This document shows, piece after piece, positions 1 through 7,760 of a stretch of DNA of 16,061 nucleotides. Origin of the DNA: Deltaproteobacteria bacterium (GTDB lineage Bacteria > Desulfobacterota > Syntrophobacteria > BM002); the NCBI GenBank assembly GCA_017861095.1, contig JAGFXI010000015.1:1-16061 (forward strand), read 5' to 3'. Positions within the stretch are counted from its first letter, which is position 1. Each line of letters starts with the position of its first letter. The notes beneath the pieces are model-generated. The model ran no database searches and was not told the DNA's origin. It saw nothing but the letters and a program-made list of their open reading frames with translations. Position numbers and translations under genes: made by a program.

Positions 1-462
1 GAGGCGGACGAGGCGATCATCCGCTACATCCAGCAGCACCATCAGATCGCCATCGGCCAGAACGAGGCGGAACGGATCAAACTGAGGATTGGATCGGCGT
101 CACCGCCGCCTGAGCCGCTGTTCACCGAGGCGAGCGGCAAAGAGATCCTCACCGGCATCCCGCGACCCTTCAGGATCACTGATGCGGAGATACGGGAGGC
201 GCTCAGGGAGCCTATCGGAGTCATTCTGGAGAGCGTGAGAAGGGCCTTCGAGAAGACCCCGCCTGACCTGGCGGCGGATATTTCCCAGAACGGGGTCTGG
301 CTTGCCGGAGGCGGTGCCCTTCTCCGCGGGCTCGGAGACCTGCTGGGCAGAACCCTGAGGCTTCCTGTTCAGGTGGAAAAGGACCCGCTCACGACGGTGG
401 CCCGGGGTGCGGGAATTGCAATGGAGGCTATGGATCAATATCGTCAGGTCTTTATCAACTGA
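1..462 (+). CDS. mreB: Rod shape-determining protein MreB, C-terminal part (5' end outside window)
   Basis: This is the last 153 residues of an actin-like MreB, which polymerises under the inner membrane and guides the elongation machinery. The reading frame is open from base 1 and ends at TGA 460-462. Recognisable MreB features are the helix starting DEAIIRYIQQHH, the segment around GKEILTGIPRPFRIT, the helix REPIGVILESVRRAFEKTPP, the nucleotide-pocket motif GVWLAGGGALLRGL, and the end DPLTTVARGAGIAMEAM. Spacing matches the MreB C-terminal half with no visible damage. mreC, the usual downstream partner, does not follow; a 63-codon gene does. It could therefore be a stand-alone copy or a paralogue. 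Family assignment is sure; which copy it is cannot be told from this window. Confidence 0.93.
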   Translation, partial: EADEAIIRYIQQHHQIAIGQNEAERIKLRIGSASPPPEPLFTEASGKEILTGIPRPFRITDAEIREALREPIGVILESVRRAFEKTPPDLAADISQNGVWLAGGGALLRGLGDLLGRTLRLPVQVEKDPLTTVARGAGIAMEAMDQYRQVFIN

Positions 463-514
463 GCCGAAGGGTTTACACTAGAGGCCTCGGGGGCTGGGGA
501 CTGGGTGGAGCAAG

Positions 515-548
515 GCACCAACCGAAGCCGGTCGGTGCGGAAGCTTTT
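515..548 (+). terminator. Possible weak terminator hairpin after mreB
   Basis: GCACCAACCG (515-524) and CGGTCGGTGC (529-538) form a 10-bp stem with one mismatch around the loop AAGC. A short T-run (545-548) lies seven bases further on. The U-tract is short and not adjacent to the stem, so this may instead be a structured leader for the small gene at 567. Confidence 0.35.
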
Positions 549-566
549 AGGGCTCGGGAGTGAGGG

Positions 567-758
567 ATGGAATTGCGGTTGACTGAGGCTGAGATCGAAG
601 GACGTCTCAACTGCTTCGGTGAGTTCGATGCGAAGGACCGCATCTGCATGGTTCACTGCGCTCTCAGCATCAGCTGTGCCATCGCCAAGAACCGGTACTT
701 CACCCTTCAGCACTTCGAGGATTCCCTCTCCTCCTTCATTCAGTTCGATCTGGAATGA
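567..758 (+). CDS. Small four-cysteine protein, 63 aa, function unknown
   Basis: This is a short gene with a good Shine-Dalgarno sequence (GGGAG, 556-560, six bases before ATG). The product is 63 residues with no signal peptide or membrane segment. Its middle is rich in cysteine: C16, C27, C31 and C37, a C-X10-C-X3-C-X5-C pattern inside the stretch CFGEFDAKDRICMVHCALSI. Four cysteines in 22 residues suggest a metal or Fe-S site, but that is inference. The motif reminds me of short uncharacterised proteins in other diderm bacteria, though I cannot name a family. The ribosome site and the ordered, non-repetitive composition argue that it is real. The opposite-strand frame here has no family features. 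Confidence 0.6.
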   Translation: MELRLTEAEIEGRLNCFGEFDAKDRICMVHCALSISCAIAKNRYFTLQHFEDSLSSFIQFDLE

Positions 759-834
759 CCGCCGCCCCGCCGTGAACGGTGAATTGGGGCTGGAACGGAA
801 ACGAGCAGCGGCACGCTCCCCGGCTCATGTTCGA

Positions 835-1131
835 TCAAAGATCTCCCTCGAGCCGACGTCGAATCTCGGCCGCCGAGATCTCCTGGATGATAATGGACTT
901 GAGCCGTGAGGTAGAGCCGGTCCGGAGCTCCAGCCGGCCTCTGGGAATTCCGAGTTTCTTAGCCAGAACGGTCAGTAGGCGCGCATTGGCCGCTCCCTCA
1001 ACCGGCGGCGCCGTTATCCTCACCTTCAGGGCATCGCCTTTGACACCTACCACCTCGTCCCGTGAGGCCCGGGGTTGAACTTTGACCCTGAGAATGACAC
1101 CATCTTCCGTCTCGTGTAGATAGGAGAACAT
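835..1131 (-). CDS. yggU: YggU/DUF167 family protein
   Basis: This is a 98-residue protein of the YggU/DUF167 family, small conserved proteins of unknown biochemical role. The family signature is clear: GVILRVKVQPRASRDEVVG near the N-terminus, then LKVRITAPPVEGAANARLLTVLAKKLG, and RLELRTGSTSRLKSI. The start chosen at 1131 gives the usual length; an upstream ATG at 1221 would add 30 residues of low-complexity sequence that the family does not have. No strong Shine-Dalgarno precedes either start. It is the last gene of the yggT-divIVA-panC-yggU run; yggU often sits near yggT and proC genes in other bacteria. Confidence 0.88.
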   Translation of the reverse strand: MFSYLHETEDGVILRVKVQPRASRDEVVGVKGDALKVRITAPPVEGAANARLLTVLAKKLGIPRGRLELRTGSTSRLKSIIIQEISAAEIRRRLEGDL

Positions 1132-1246
1132 ATGCCGTTCGGATGTCTCGCGGCCGCCCCCGGGAAATGGAAGGAGCCCCCCTCCCGGGCAAAAGACCGC
1201 CCAAGGGATCGGCCGGACCATGGGGCGGGATCGGCGTCGGAAACGC

Positions 1247-2090
1247 TCAGGTCCCCTTTGCGTCTGAGTCCGGCCAGAGGCGCATGTTGTCGATCAGCCG
1301 CGCCGGGCCCACGAAGACAGCCAGAGCCATCACGGCGCGGGGCGTGACCTCGGCGAGGTCGACCAAGGCTTCCCCGTCCACCACCTGCACGTACTGAACC
1401 TTGGTGTGGGGTTGCGCCTCGATCATCGCCTTCACCCGCTCCACGAGCACCGGAACCCGACGCTCGCCCTTGGCTACCAGCCGCCGGGCGGCGAGAAGTG
1501 ATTGCGACAGAGAGAGGGCCGACCGTCGTTGATCCGGAGAGAGGTAGGCATTGCGACTGCTCATGGCAAGGCCGTCCTCCTCCCGAACGGTGGGATAGCC
1601 GACGACCTCCACTCCCAAGTGGAGATCCCGACTCAACTGTCTGACCACGGCCAGTTGTTGGTAGTCCTTCTCCCCGAAGACGGCTACGTCTGGTCGCACC
1701 AGACAGAAGAGCTTGGTCACCACTGTGGCCACGCCGGGAAAGAAATCGGGGGCTGAGATACTCGACCACCACGCGGGTCTGGAACCCCGGAGGATAGATC
1801 TCCGAGCCTTCGGGAGTGAAGACCCCATCTACCCCCACCTCCCGACAAAGTCCGAGATCGCGCTCCAGATCCCGGGGATACTTGTCTAGATCCTCGCCGG
1901 CGCCAAATTGCTTTGGATTGACGAAGATGCTCACCACTACATCATCGGCGCGGCGCTTCGCCTCCTCCATGAGTGCCAGGTGGCCTCGATGCAGGTAGCC
2001 CATGGTAGGCACAAATCCCACCCTTTTAACCAGGCGCCGGCGTTCCTCACGCCACCTCGTCAGCTCGGCGATAGTCCGCAAGACCTCCAT
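1247..2090 (-). pseudogene. panC: panC (pantoate--beta-alanine ligase), frameshifted
   Basis: PanC joins pantoate and beta-alanine with ATP to make pantothenate. The first frame (2090 to about 1761) carries VGFVPTMGYLHRGHLALMEE with the HxGH nucleotide-binding motif, SIFVNPKQFG and EIYPPGFQTRVVVE. The second frame (1735 to 1247) resumes with GVATVVTKLF, RPDVAVFGEKDYQQL, MSSRNAYLSPDQR and ARLIDNM. Between VVV(E) and GVAT lie 28 nt where E. coli PanC has 16 codons, a net loss of about 20 nt that changes frame. The lost or altered segment is the conserved GxxRPGHF(R) pantoate-binding stretch; what remains reads SAPDFFP in the downstream frame. The start at 2090 has a Shine-Dalgarno (GAGGAG) nine bases upstream. 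It is either a real pseudogene or a local assembly/sequencing error. Gene identity is nearly certain. Confidence 0.85.
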
Positions 2091-2202
2091 GGCTGACTAC
2101 TCCTCACCCAATATTTCCCTGCCGCGGCCCTCCCGTTGTCCGCTACTTGCTAGGTATGGGCCGTGGGCACGACTCTCTCCCAAGTCGGGTGCGGCGATAG
2201 TG

Positions 2203-2706
2203 TTAGGGCTTGGTAAAGAACTTCACCTTGCTTTCCAGATCAGCGACTCCAGCCTCTTCTTCCTGCTGCATGTCCAGCATCTTGAGGTAGGTCTCAATAG
2301 TGGAGCGGAGCTTCATCTCGAGTTGTGTACGCTGCCGCTTGAGCTCGGCGATATCCTCATGGATTTGGGCCAGCCGGTTGTGCGCATTATTGAGAATGCG
2401 CTCTGCCTTCACCTCAGCCTCTGAGACCAGCAGTTTTGCCTCTTTCTCGGCGTTTGCCCTCATCTGCTCAACGGCCTTTTGAGCGCTGATAAGGGTATTC
2501 TTTAAAGTCTTCTCCCGGTCACGATGCTCGCTGAGTTGTCGGTTCTTTTCCGACAGATCTCTGGCCAAATCGTCCTTCTCCTTCAACAAGCCACTCACAA
2601 AATCAGCTATCGAGTTCAAGAAAGCCTCCACCTCCTTGGGTTCATATCCTCGTAGGAAGCGGACACGGAACTGTCTTTGCTGGATATCCAGGGGCGTCAG
2701 CTGCAT
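2203..2706 (-). CDS. divIVA: DivIVA-domain coiled-coil protein
   Basis: This is a 167-residue DivIVA family protein. DivIVA proteins bind curved membrane at poles or septa and recruit division or polar-growth partners. The N-terminal lipid-binding domain (about 1-50) has the family pattern LTPLDIQQRQFRVRFLRGYE followed by EVEAFLNSIADF. From about residue 40 to 150 the sequence is a long, charged heptad-like coiled coil. AAGGAG lies about eight bases before ATG. It lies 45 nt downstream of yggT and 112 nt upstream of panC on the same strand. DivIVA beside YggT is a familiar arrangement, best known in Gram-positive division clusters; here it occurs in an LPS-type cell. Confidence 0.93.
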   Translation of the reverse strand: MQLTPLDIQQRQFRVRFLRGYEPKEVEAFLNSIADFVSGLLKEKDDLARDLSEKNRQLSEHRDREKTLKNTLISAQKAVEQMRANAEKEAKLLVSEAEVKAERILNNAHNRLAQIHEDIAELKRQRTQLEMKLRSTIETYLKMLDMQQEEEAGVADLESKVKFFTKP

Positions 2707-2751
2707 AAGTTGCTCCTTCGTCGGGGCTGGCCGTAGCTCATCTCGCCCTCC

Positions 2752-3054
2752 TCAATGAGCCAGGCGAACAGCCAGGTCTTGCAAAGAGGCCACCGCGAAC
2801 CGCTGAAGGAAAACGATGACCAACACCACCAAAAGGGGCGAGAAATCGACGCCACCGAAAAACAGCGGCAAGCGGCGCCGAAGAGCCTGCAGAACCGGTT
2901 CCGTCGTATTATAGAGAAACCGGACAATGGGATTATAGGGATCGGGATTCACCCACGATAGGAGAGCGCGGGCGATAACAAGCCACATGTATACGGTGAG
3001 GGCGATGTCAAGTATCCTTGCAAGGGCTGAGAGAAAGTTGCCCACAACGAACAT
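2752..3054 (-). CDS. yggT: YggT family integral membrane protein
   Basis: This is a 100-residue YggT family membrane protein. It has two hydrophobic segments: residues about 5-35, ending in the conserved ALLSWVNPDPYNPIVRFLYN, and about 70-90 after the motif FFGGVDFSPL. The intervening TEPVLQALRRRLP matches the family's TEPllrpiRrllP stretch. The start has a strong Shine-Dalgarno (GGAGG, five bases before ATG). It is the first gene of the minus-strand run towards divIVA. The molecular role of the family is not firmly known; links to osmotic tolerance and membrane or division functions have been proposed. Confidence 0.93.
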   Translation of the reverse strand: MFVVGNFLSALARILDIALTVYMWLVIARALLSWVNPDPYNPIVRFLYNTTEPVLQALRRRLPLFFGGVDFSPLLVVLVIVFLQRFAVASLQDLAVRLAH

Positions 3055-3090
3055 GGTCGCCTCCTGTTCTCGTGGCCCGATTTGCGCGCT

Positions 3091-3119
3091 AGCTTAACGT
3101 GATCACCCCTAGGTGTCAA
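3091..3119 (-). promoter_or_regulatory. Candidate sigma70 promoter for yggT operon
   Basis: On the minus strand a perfect -35 box TTGACA (3114-3119) is followed after 17 nt by TAAGCT (3091-3096). The -10 box is poor. Transcription would start near 3084, about 30 nt before the yggT ATG. Position and the perfect -35 support it; the -10 weakens it. Confidence 0.45.
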
Positions 3120-3160
3120 CGACATACAAAAGACATGCCTGCTCAGACCGGCCGCCGACG

Positions 3161-3189
3161 TTGACATTCCCAAATCCCTTTCCGATAAT
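3161..3189 (+). promoter_or_regulatory. Near-consensus sigma70 promoter for proC
   Basis: TTGACA (3161-3166), a 17-nt spacer and GATAAT (3184-3189) match the sigma70 consensus at 11 of 12 positions. The predicted start is near 3196, giving proC an unusually long 5' leader of about 133 nt. No known riboswitch fold is recognised in the leader. Confidence 0.75.
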
Positions 3190-3328
3190 GATACCGCGGT
3201 ACGGGGCCAGGGAGCACGGCGTCGCCGCGCCGGGGATGCCTCTCCTTTCCCGAGTGCCTTCCTATTATTGATCTCTGACTTCACTCGGCGCACACCACCA
3301 TCCCATTCCAGACACGAGGAGTACGGTT

Positions 3329-4144
3329 ATGTCTGTAGCCAGGAACGTGGGGTTCATCGGAGCCGGGAACATGGGTGAGGCCCTCATCAAGGGACTCGTT
3401 ACCTCGGGCCGCCTGAAGGCGGACCAGATCAGGGTGAGCGACGTCGATACAACCCGACTCCGCTCCGTCGAGGCCACCTACAAGGTCCTTACTGCGGCCG
3501 GGAACAGCCCCCTTGCCCGAGGCGCAGAGGTGATCATCTTGGCGGTGAAACCGCACCACGTTGAGGGAGTCCTCGCCGAGATCAGTGGCAGCCTCGATCA
3601 TCTCCCCCTCGTTATTTCCATCGCCGCCGGCGTGCCCCTAGCGCGCCTCCAAAACGGGCTGGGACGGCCGGTCCCCCTCATCCGGGTCATGCCCAATACC
3701 CCCGCCCTCGTCCTCGCTGGGGTATCCGCCATTGCTGCCGGTCCTCAAGCGGGAACAGAACACGTCGCCGTCGCCCGGCTGCTTTTCGAGGCTGTGGGCC
3801 GGGTCGTGGAGGTCCCGGAGTCGGCCATGGACGCCGTGACGGCCTTGAGTGGAAGCGGGCCCGCCTACCTTTTCCTGGTCATGGAATCCCTTATAGATGC
3901 GGGGGTTCTCCTGGGACTCCCCCGGGCGGTGGCTCGCACCCTGGTCATCCAGACCGCCTTGGGCTCAGCGAAGCTCTTGGACGCCACCGAGGCCCACCCT
4001 GGCGCCCTCAAGGATCAGGTCGCCTCGCCGGGCGGGACGACCATCCATGGTCTCGCCGTGCTCGAGCGGGGGGGAGTGCGGGGATTGCTCATCGATGCAG
4101 TGGCAGCGGCTGCCCGCCGATCGGAGGAAATGGGGATGAGATGA
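3329..4144 (+). CDS. proC: Pyrroline-5-carboxylate reductase
   Basis: ProC reduces pyrroline-5-carboxylate to proline with NAD(P)H, the last step of proline synthesis, in the cytoplasm. The 271-residue length is typical. The N-terminal Rossmann motif is VGFIGAGNMGEALIKGL (about 7-23). The nucleotide-binding and central segments AVKPHHV and RVMPNTPALV follow. The C-terminal dimerisation and substrate domain is intact, with DAVTALSGSGPAYLFLVMES, KDQVASPGGTTIHGL and the final helix. GAGGAG (3316-3321) lies seven bases before ATG. It is divergent from yggT and convergent with nadC, 27 bp away. In many genomes proC and yggT are co-directional; here they share a promoter region instead. Confidence 0.96.
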   Translation: MSVARNVGFIGAGNMGEALIKGLVTSGRLKADQIRVSDVDTTRLRSVEATYKVLTAAGNSPLARGAEVIILAVKPHHVEGVLAEISGSLDHLPLVISIAAGVPLARLQNGLGRPVPLIRVMPNTPALVLAGVSAIAAGPQAGTEHVAVARLLFEAVGRVVEVPESAMDAVTALSGSGPAYLFLVMESLIDAGVLLGLPRAVARTLVIQTALGSAKLLDATEAHPGALKDQVASPGGTTIHGLAVLERGGVRGLLIDAVAAAARRSEEMGMR

Positions 4145-4171
4145 GATAGGAGAGGAACAACGCACTCCTGA

Positions 4172-5014
4172 CTATACCTTTACCGGATCGATTTCCATGC
4201 TAATATCGACCGCCCTGGCCGAATGGGTGAGGGCACCCACCGAAATGAGGTCTACCCCAGTTTCGGCGACTTCTTTCACATTGTCCAGGGTGATACCGCC
4301 GGACGCCTCCAGAATGAGCCGTCCGTCCGCCCGCCGCACTGCCTCAACCATCACCGCGGGCGCCATGTTATCTAAGAGAACGGCATCCGCGCCAACGTCG
4401 ATTGCCTCGTCGAGCTGATCGAGAGTCTCTACCTCCACCTCGATCTTGAGGGTGTGGGGTATCTTCCGCCGTATCGCCGCCACCGCTGGTCCAACACCGC
4501 CGACCGCCGCGATGTGGTTGTCTTTGATCAAGATACCGTCGTAGAGCCCGAAGCGGTGGTTGCATCCACCCCCGGCGCGCACCGCGGCCTTCTCCAGGAG
4601 CCGCCAGCCAGGTGTGGTTTTCCTGGTGTCCACGATTCGTGCAGACGTCCCGGCGACTCTGTCCACAAATGCTCGTGTGAGGGTGGCAATCCCGGAGAGA
4701 CGCTGGAGGAAGTTGACGGCGGTGCGCTCGGCCATGAGCATGGCGGAGACGCTGCCCCACATTTCGAGAAGGAGATCGCCCGGGCGAGCATCGCTGCCGT
4801 CCTGCTGTGGGATTCCGACCTTCAGGGAGGGATCCACCAGCAGGAACACCCGGTGGGCTACCTGGGTCCCTGCCACAACGAGAGGCTCCCTGGCGATGAT
4901 ACGCGCGCTGCCCCTTGCCGCCTCCGGGATCACGGCTTGCGTGGTCACATCGCCGCTGCCGATATCCTCGGACAAGGCGTGGCGAATGAGTGTCTCTAAC
5001 TGAAAGTCGATCAT
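4172..5014 (-). CDS. nadC: Nicotinate-nucleotide pyrophosphorylase (carboxylating), quinolinate phosphoribosyltransferase
   Basis: NadC converts quinolinate and PRPP to nicotinate mononucleotide, CO2 and pyrophosphate in de novo NAD synthesis. It has 280 residues, the usual length. Active-site and family motifs are visible in order: ERTAVNFLQRLSGIAT (96-111), DTRKTTPGWR (129-138), GGCNHRFGLYDGILIKDNHI (149-168, with the HR pair and the KDNH lysine), EVEVET (192-197), LLDNM (213-217), LEASGGI (235-241) and ISVGALTHS (257-265). It starts three bases after the valS stop codon, so it is almost certainly co-transcribed with valS. nadA and nadB are not in the window. Confidence 0.96.
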   Translation of the reverse strand: MIDFQLETLIRHALSEDIGSGDVTTQAVIPEAARGSARIIAREPLVVAGTQVAHRVFLLVDPSLKVGIPQQDGSDARPGDLLLEMWGSVSAMLMAERTAVNFLQRLSGIATLTRAFVDRVAGTSARIVDTRKTTPGWRLLEKAAVRAGGGCNHRFGLYDGILIKDNHIAAVGGVGPAVAAIRRKIPHTLKIEVEVETLDQLDEAIDVGADAVLLDNMAPAVMVEAVRRADGRLILEASGGITLDNVKEVAETGVDLISVGALTHSARAVDISMEIDPVKV

Positions 5015-5017
5015 CTC

Positions 5018-7672
5018 TTACCGCCCGCCAGCAAGTTTCACCAGCCGATGAAGTTGCTCCTGGAGTTTCTGCAGCTTGGCACCGAGGCGGTCGGATTTCT
5101 CCCGCTCCTTGGCGACCACCTCCGCTGGCGCCCGACCGAGGAAATCTTCGTTGGTCAGCTTCTTCTTGGCCCTGGCCAGCTCAGGCTCGAGCTTGCCGAT
5201 TTCCTTCTGTAGCCGCCGGGTCTCCTCCTGGAAATCCAGGATCCCTTCCAAGGGGAGAAAGATCTCCAACTCTCCCACAACGGCCGAGGCGGCGAGCCGC
5301 GGTCGGTCGCCGTCCCGGCACAGGGTCAGGGTTGACAGCCTGGCGAGGTCCCGAACCGAAGAAGCGTGAGCCTCCAGAAGCTGCAGCGACCCCTCAGGCC
5401 CGTAGACCACTGCCGCCAGTTGCGCCGCGGGCGAGATGTTCATTTCGCCCCGGATGTTGCGAACGGCCGTGGTCACGCCCATGATGAGGGTCATCTCCTT
5501 CTCGGCCTGAGGAGCGATCAAGGTAGGATCCGCCTGGGGAAAAGCTGCACTCATAATGCTTCCCCCATTCACGGCCAAGTGGTGCCAGAGCTCCTCGGTG
5601 ATGAACGGCATAATGGGATGAAGGAGCCTGAGAATGGCGGAGAGGGAATGAGCCAGGATCAGTTGGGTGATCCGGCGCCCTCTGGGGTGCTCCCCGTAGA
5701 GCACAGGTTTGATGAGCTCCAGGTACCAGTCGCAGAACTCATGCCAGGTGAACTGGTAGAGGCTGCTCGCGTAGTCGTTGAAGCGATACGATTCGAGCGC
5801 CTCCGTGCCCTCCCGGATCACCCGTTGCAGCGTGCTGAGGATCCATCGATCGGCCAGCTGCTCCGGAGGGGGCTGAGGTTCATCGAGGCTGGAGCCGTCC
5901 AGGTTCATCAGCGTAAAGCGGCTCGCATTCCAGAGCTTGTTCACGAAGTGCCGGTACCCTTCGATCCGCTCCTCGGCAAGGCGGATGTCTCTTCCCTGGG
6001 CGGCAAAGGCGGCCAGGGTAAAGCGGAAGGCATCGGTGCCGTAGCGATCCATGATGACCAGAGGATCGATGACGTTCCCCCGAGACTTACTCATCTTTTG
6101 GCCTTCCGCATCCCGCACGAGGGCATGGATATACACATCCCGGAACGGTACCTCCCCCATGAAGTGGAGGCCCATCATCATCATGCGGGCAACCCAGAAA
6201 AAGAGGATGTCGAAGGCGGTGACGAGCACGGAGGTGGGGTAGAAGCGCTCGAGCTCCGGCGTTTCCACGGGCCATCCCATGGTGGAGAAGGGCCAGAGCG
6301 CAGAACTGAACCAGGTGTCCAGCACGTCCTCGTCTTGAACCAGTGTCGCTCCCTTGCAGCGACCACACGCGGCAGGATCGGTAAGTGCCACCACGACCTC
6401 GCCGCACTCCCGGCAATACCAGGCAGGAATGCGGTGGCCCCACCAGATCTGCCGGGAAATACACCAGTCTTCGATGTTCTCCAGCCAGTCGAAGTAGTTC
6501 TTCTCCCACATAGCGGGGATGATTCTGGTCCGGCCTTCACGCACGGCGCCCATGGCCTCTGCCGCCAGCGGTTTCACCGCCACGAACCACTGTTCCGAAA
6601 GGGTCGGTTCGATAACGGTCTTGCAGCGATAACAGTGCCCCAAACGGATCCTGTAAGCCTCCGTCTTCAGGAGATATCCCTGGGCCTTGAGATCCTCTAC
6701 CACCTTGGTCCGGCAGGCAAAGCGATCAAGCCCCGCATAGGATCCGGCGGCCCCGCTCATGATCCCTCGATCATCGATAACCCTCACCGTGTCTAGGCCG
6801 TGCTTCTGCCCGATCTCGTAGTCGTTAGCGTCGTGAGCCGGGGTCACCTTGAGGGCGCCGGTGCCGAACTCCCGGTCCACGTGCGGATCGGCGATTATCG
6901 GCAACTCCCGGCCCACGAGGGGAAGCCGCGCCTTCCTCCCCTGGAGGGCGCGGTAGCGCTCATCTTGGGGATGGACCGCCACCGCCGTGTCGCCGAGCAT
7001 GGTCTCGGGCCGCGTCGTCGCCACGACCAGGCTCTCCTCCCCGTCCACGACAGAGTAGCGGATATAGTAAAGGTGACCGCCGTAGTCCTCCGCGTCCACT
7101 TCCAGATTGGCGAGGGCGGTGGTACACCGCGGACACCAGTTGATGATGCGATAGCCACGATAGATGAGTCCCTGCTCATAGAGGGAAACGAAGACGCGGC
7201 GAACCGCCAAGGAGAGCCCGTCCTCCATGGTGAAGCGTTCCCGGCTCCAGTCACAGCTCGCCCCCAAGCGTTTCAATTGGTTGATGATGTTCCCACCGTA
7301 GATGCGCCGCCAATCCCAGACTCGCTCGATGAACTTCTCCCGTCCGAGCTGGTGTCTATCCAGATTCTCGCCCGCAAGCTGACGCTCCACCACGTTTTGG
7401 GTGGCGATTCCGGCGTGGTCGGTGCCGGGCACCCAGAGGACGTTATATCCCTGCATCCGCCTAGCCCGGCAGAGAATATCCTGCAGCGTGTTATTGAGGG
7501 CGTGACCCATGTGCAGGTCGCCGGTCACATTGGGGGGAGGGATCACAATAGAAAATGGAGGCTCCGGGCTTGTCTCGTCCGCGCGAAACAACCCTTGCTC
7601 TTGCCAGAAACGGTACCACTTGGCCTCTACCTCCTGAGGCTCGTACGCCTTGGGGAGCAACGGTCTCTCCAT
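5018..7672 (-). CDS. valS: Valyl-tRNA synthetase
   Basis: This is a complete 884-residue class I synthetase that charges tRNA-Val with valine. The ATP-binding HIGH-type motif lies in PPPNVTGDLHMGHAL (45-59, HMGH 54-57) and the second signature is QKMSKSRGN (525-533). The editing (CP1) domain carries ATTRPETMLGDTAVAVHP (218-235) and the aspartate-rich AHDANDYEIG (279-288). Four CxxC pairs are present (C180/C183, C347/C350, C420/C423, C436/C439), so zinc binding is plausible. The C-terminal coiled-coil arm (about 812-880) that contacts tRNA is intact. The start at 7672 has GGAAGGA upstream and matches the family N-terminus; an upstream ATG at 7816 would run back through a terminator-like hairpin and into the preceding gene. 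It is followed by nadC after 3 nt. Confidence 0.97.
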   Translation of the reverse strand: MERPLLPKAYEPQEVEAKWYRFWQEQGLFRADETSPEPPFSIVIPPPNVTGDLHMGHALNNTLQDILCRARRMQGYNVLWVPGTDHAGIATQNVVERQLAGENLDRHQLGREKFIERVWDWRRIYGGNIINQLKRLGASCDWSRERFTMEDGLSLAVRRVFVSLYEQGLIYRGYRIINWCPRCTTALANLEVDAEDYGGHLYYIRYSVVDGEESLVVATTRPETMLGDTAVAVHPQDERYRALQGRKARLPLVGRELPIIADPHVDREFGTGALKVTPAHDANDYEIGQKHGLDTVRVIDDRGIMSGAAGSYAGLDRFACRTKVVEDLKAQGYLLKTEAYRIRLGHCYRCKTVIEPTLSEQWFVAVKPLAAEAMGAVREGRTRIIPAMWEKNYFDWLENIEDWCISRQIWWGHRIPAWYCRECGEVVVALTDPAACGRCKGATLVQDEDVLDTWFSSALWPFSTMGWPVETPELERFYPTSVLVTAFDILFFWVARMMMMGLHFMGEVPFRDVYIHALVRDAEGQKMSKSRGNVIDPLVIMDRYGTDAFRFTLAAFAAQGRDIRLAEERIEGYRHFVNKLWNASRFTLMNLDGSSLDEPQPPPEQLADRWILSTLQRVIREGTEALESYRFNDYASSLYQFTWHEFCDWYLELIKPVLYGEHPRGRRITQLILAHSLSAILRLLHPIMPFITEELWHHLAVNGGSIMSAAFPQADPTLIAPQAEKEMTLIMGVTTAVRNIRGEMNISPAAQLAAVVYGPEGSLQLLEAHASSVRDLARLSTLTLCRDGDRPRLAASAVVGELEIFLPLEGILDFQEETRRLQKEIGKLEPELARAKKKLTNEDFLGRAPAEVVAKEREKSDRLGAKLQKLQEQLHRLVKLAGGR

Positions 7673-7694
7673 GGTTTCCGTCCTTCCAATTGGG

Positions 7695-7729
7695 AAAAGA
7701 AAATGGGGATTACCCAGATAACCCCCATT
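7695..7729 (-). terminator. Hairpin plus U-tract between the acidic gene and valS
   Basis: Read on the minus strand, an 11-bp stem with one mismatch (arms at 7719-7729 and 7702-7712, loop of six) runs directly into TTTTCTTTT. This is a good intrinsic-terminator shape. It ends only about 25 nt before the valS ATG, leaving no room for a promoter after it. It should therefore act either as a terminator with partial read-through or as an attenuator for valS. No T-box motif is seen. Confidence 0.7.
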
Positions 7730-7760
7730 CCTATCCGCCCAGCCTGTGGCAGCCCCCGTC

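Noticed and set aside
2091..2202. Possible extra gene or terminator between divIVA and panC
   Set aside because: No open frame with a start signal and no convincing stem with a T-run; nothing supportable seen.
4145..4171. Terminator between convergent proC and nadC
   Set aside because: Only a weak AGGAG/CTCCT pairing with no T-run on either strand.
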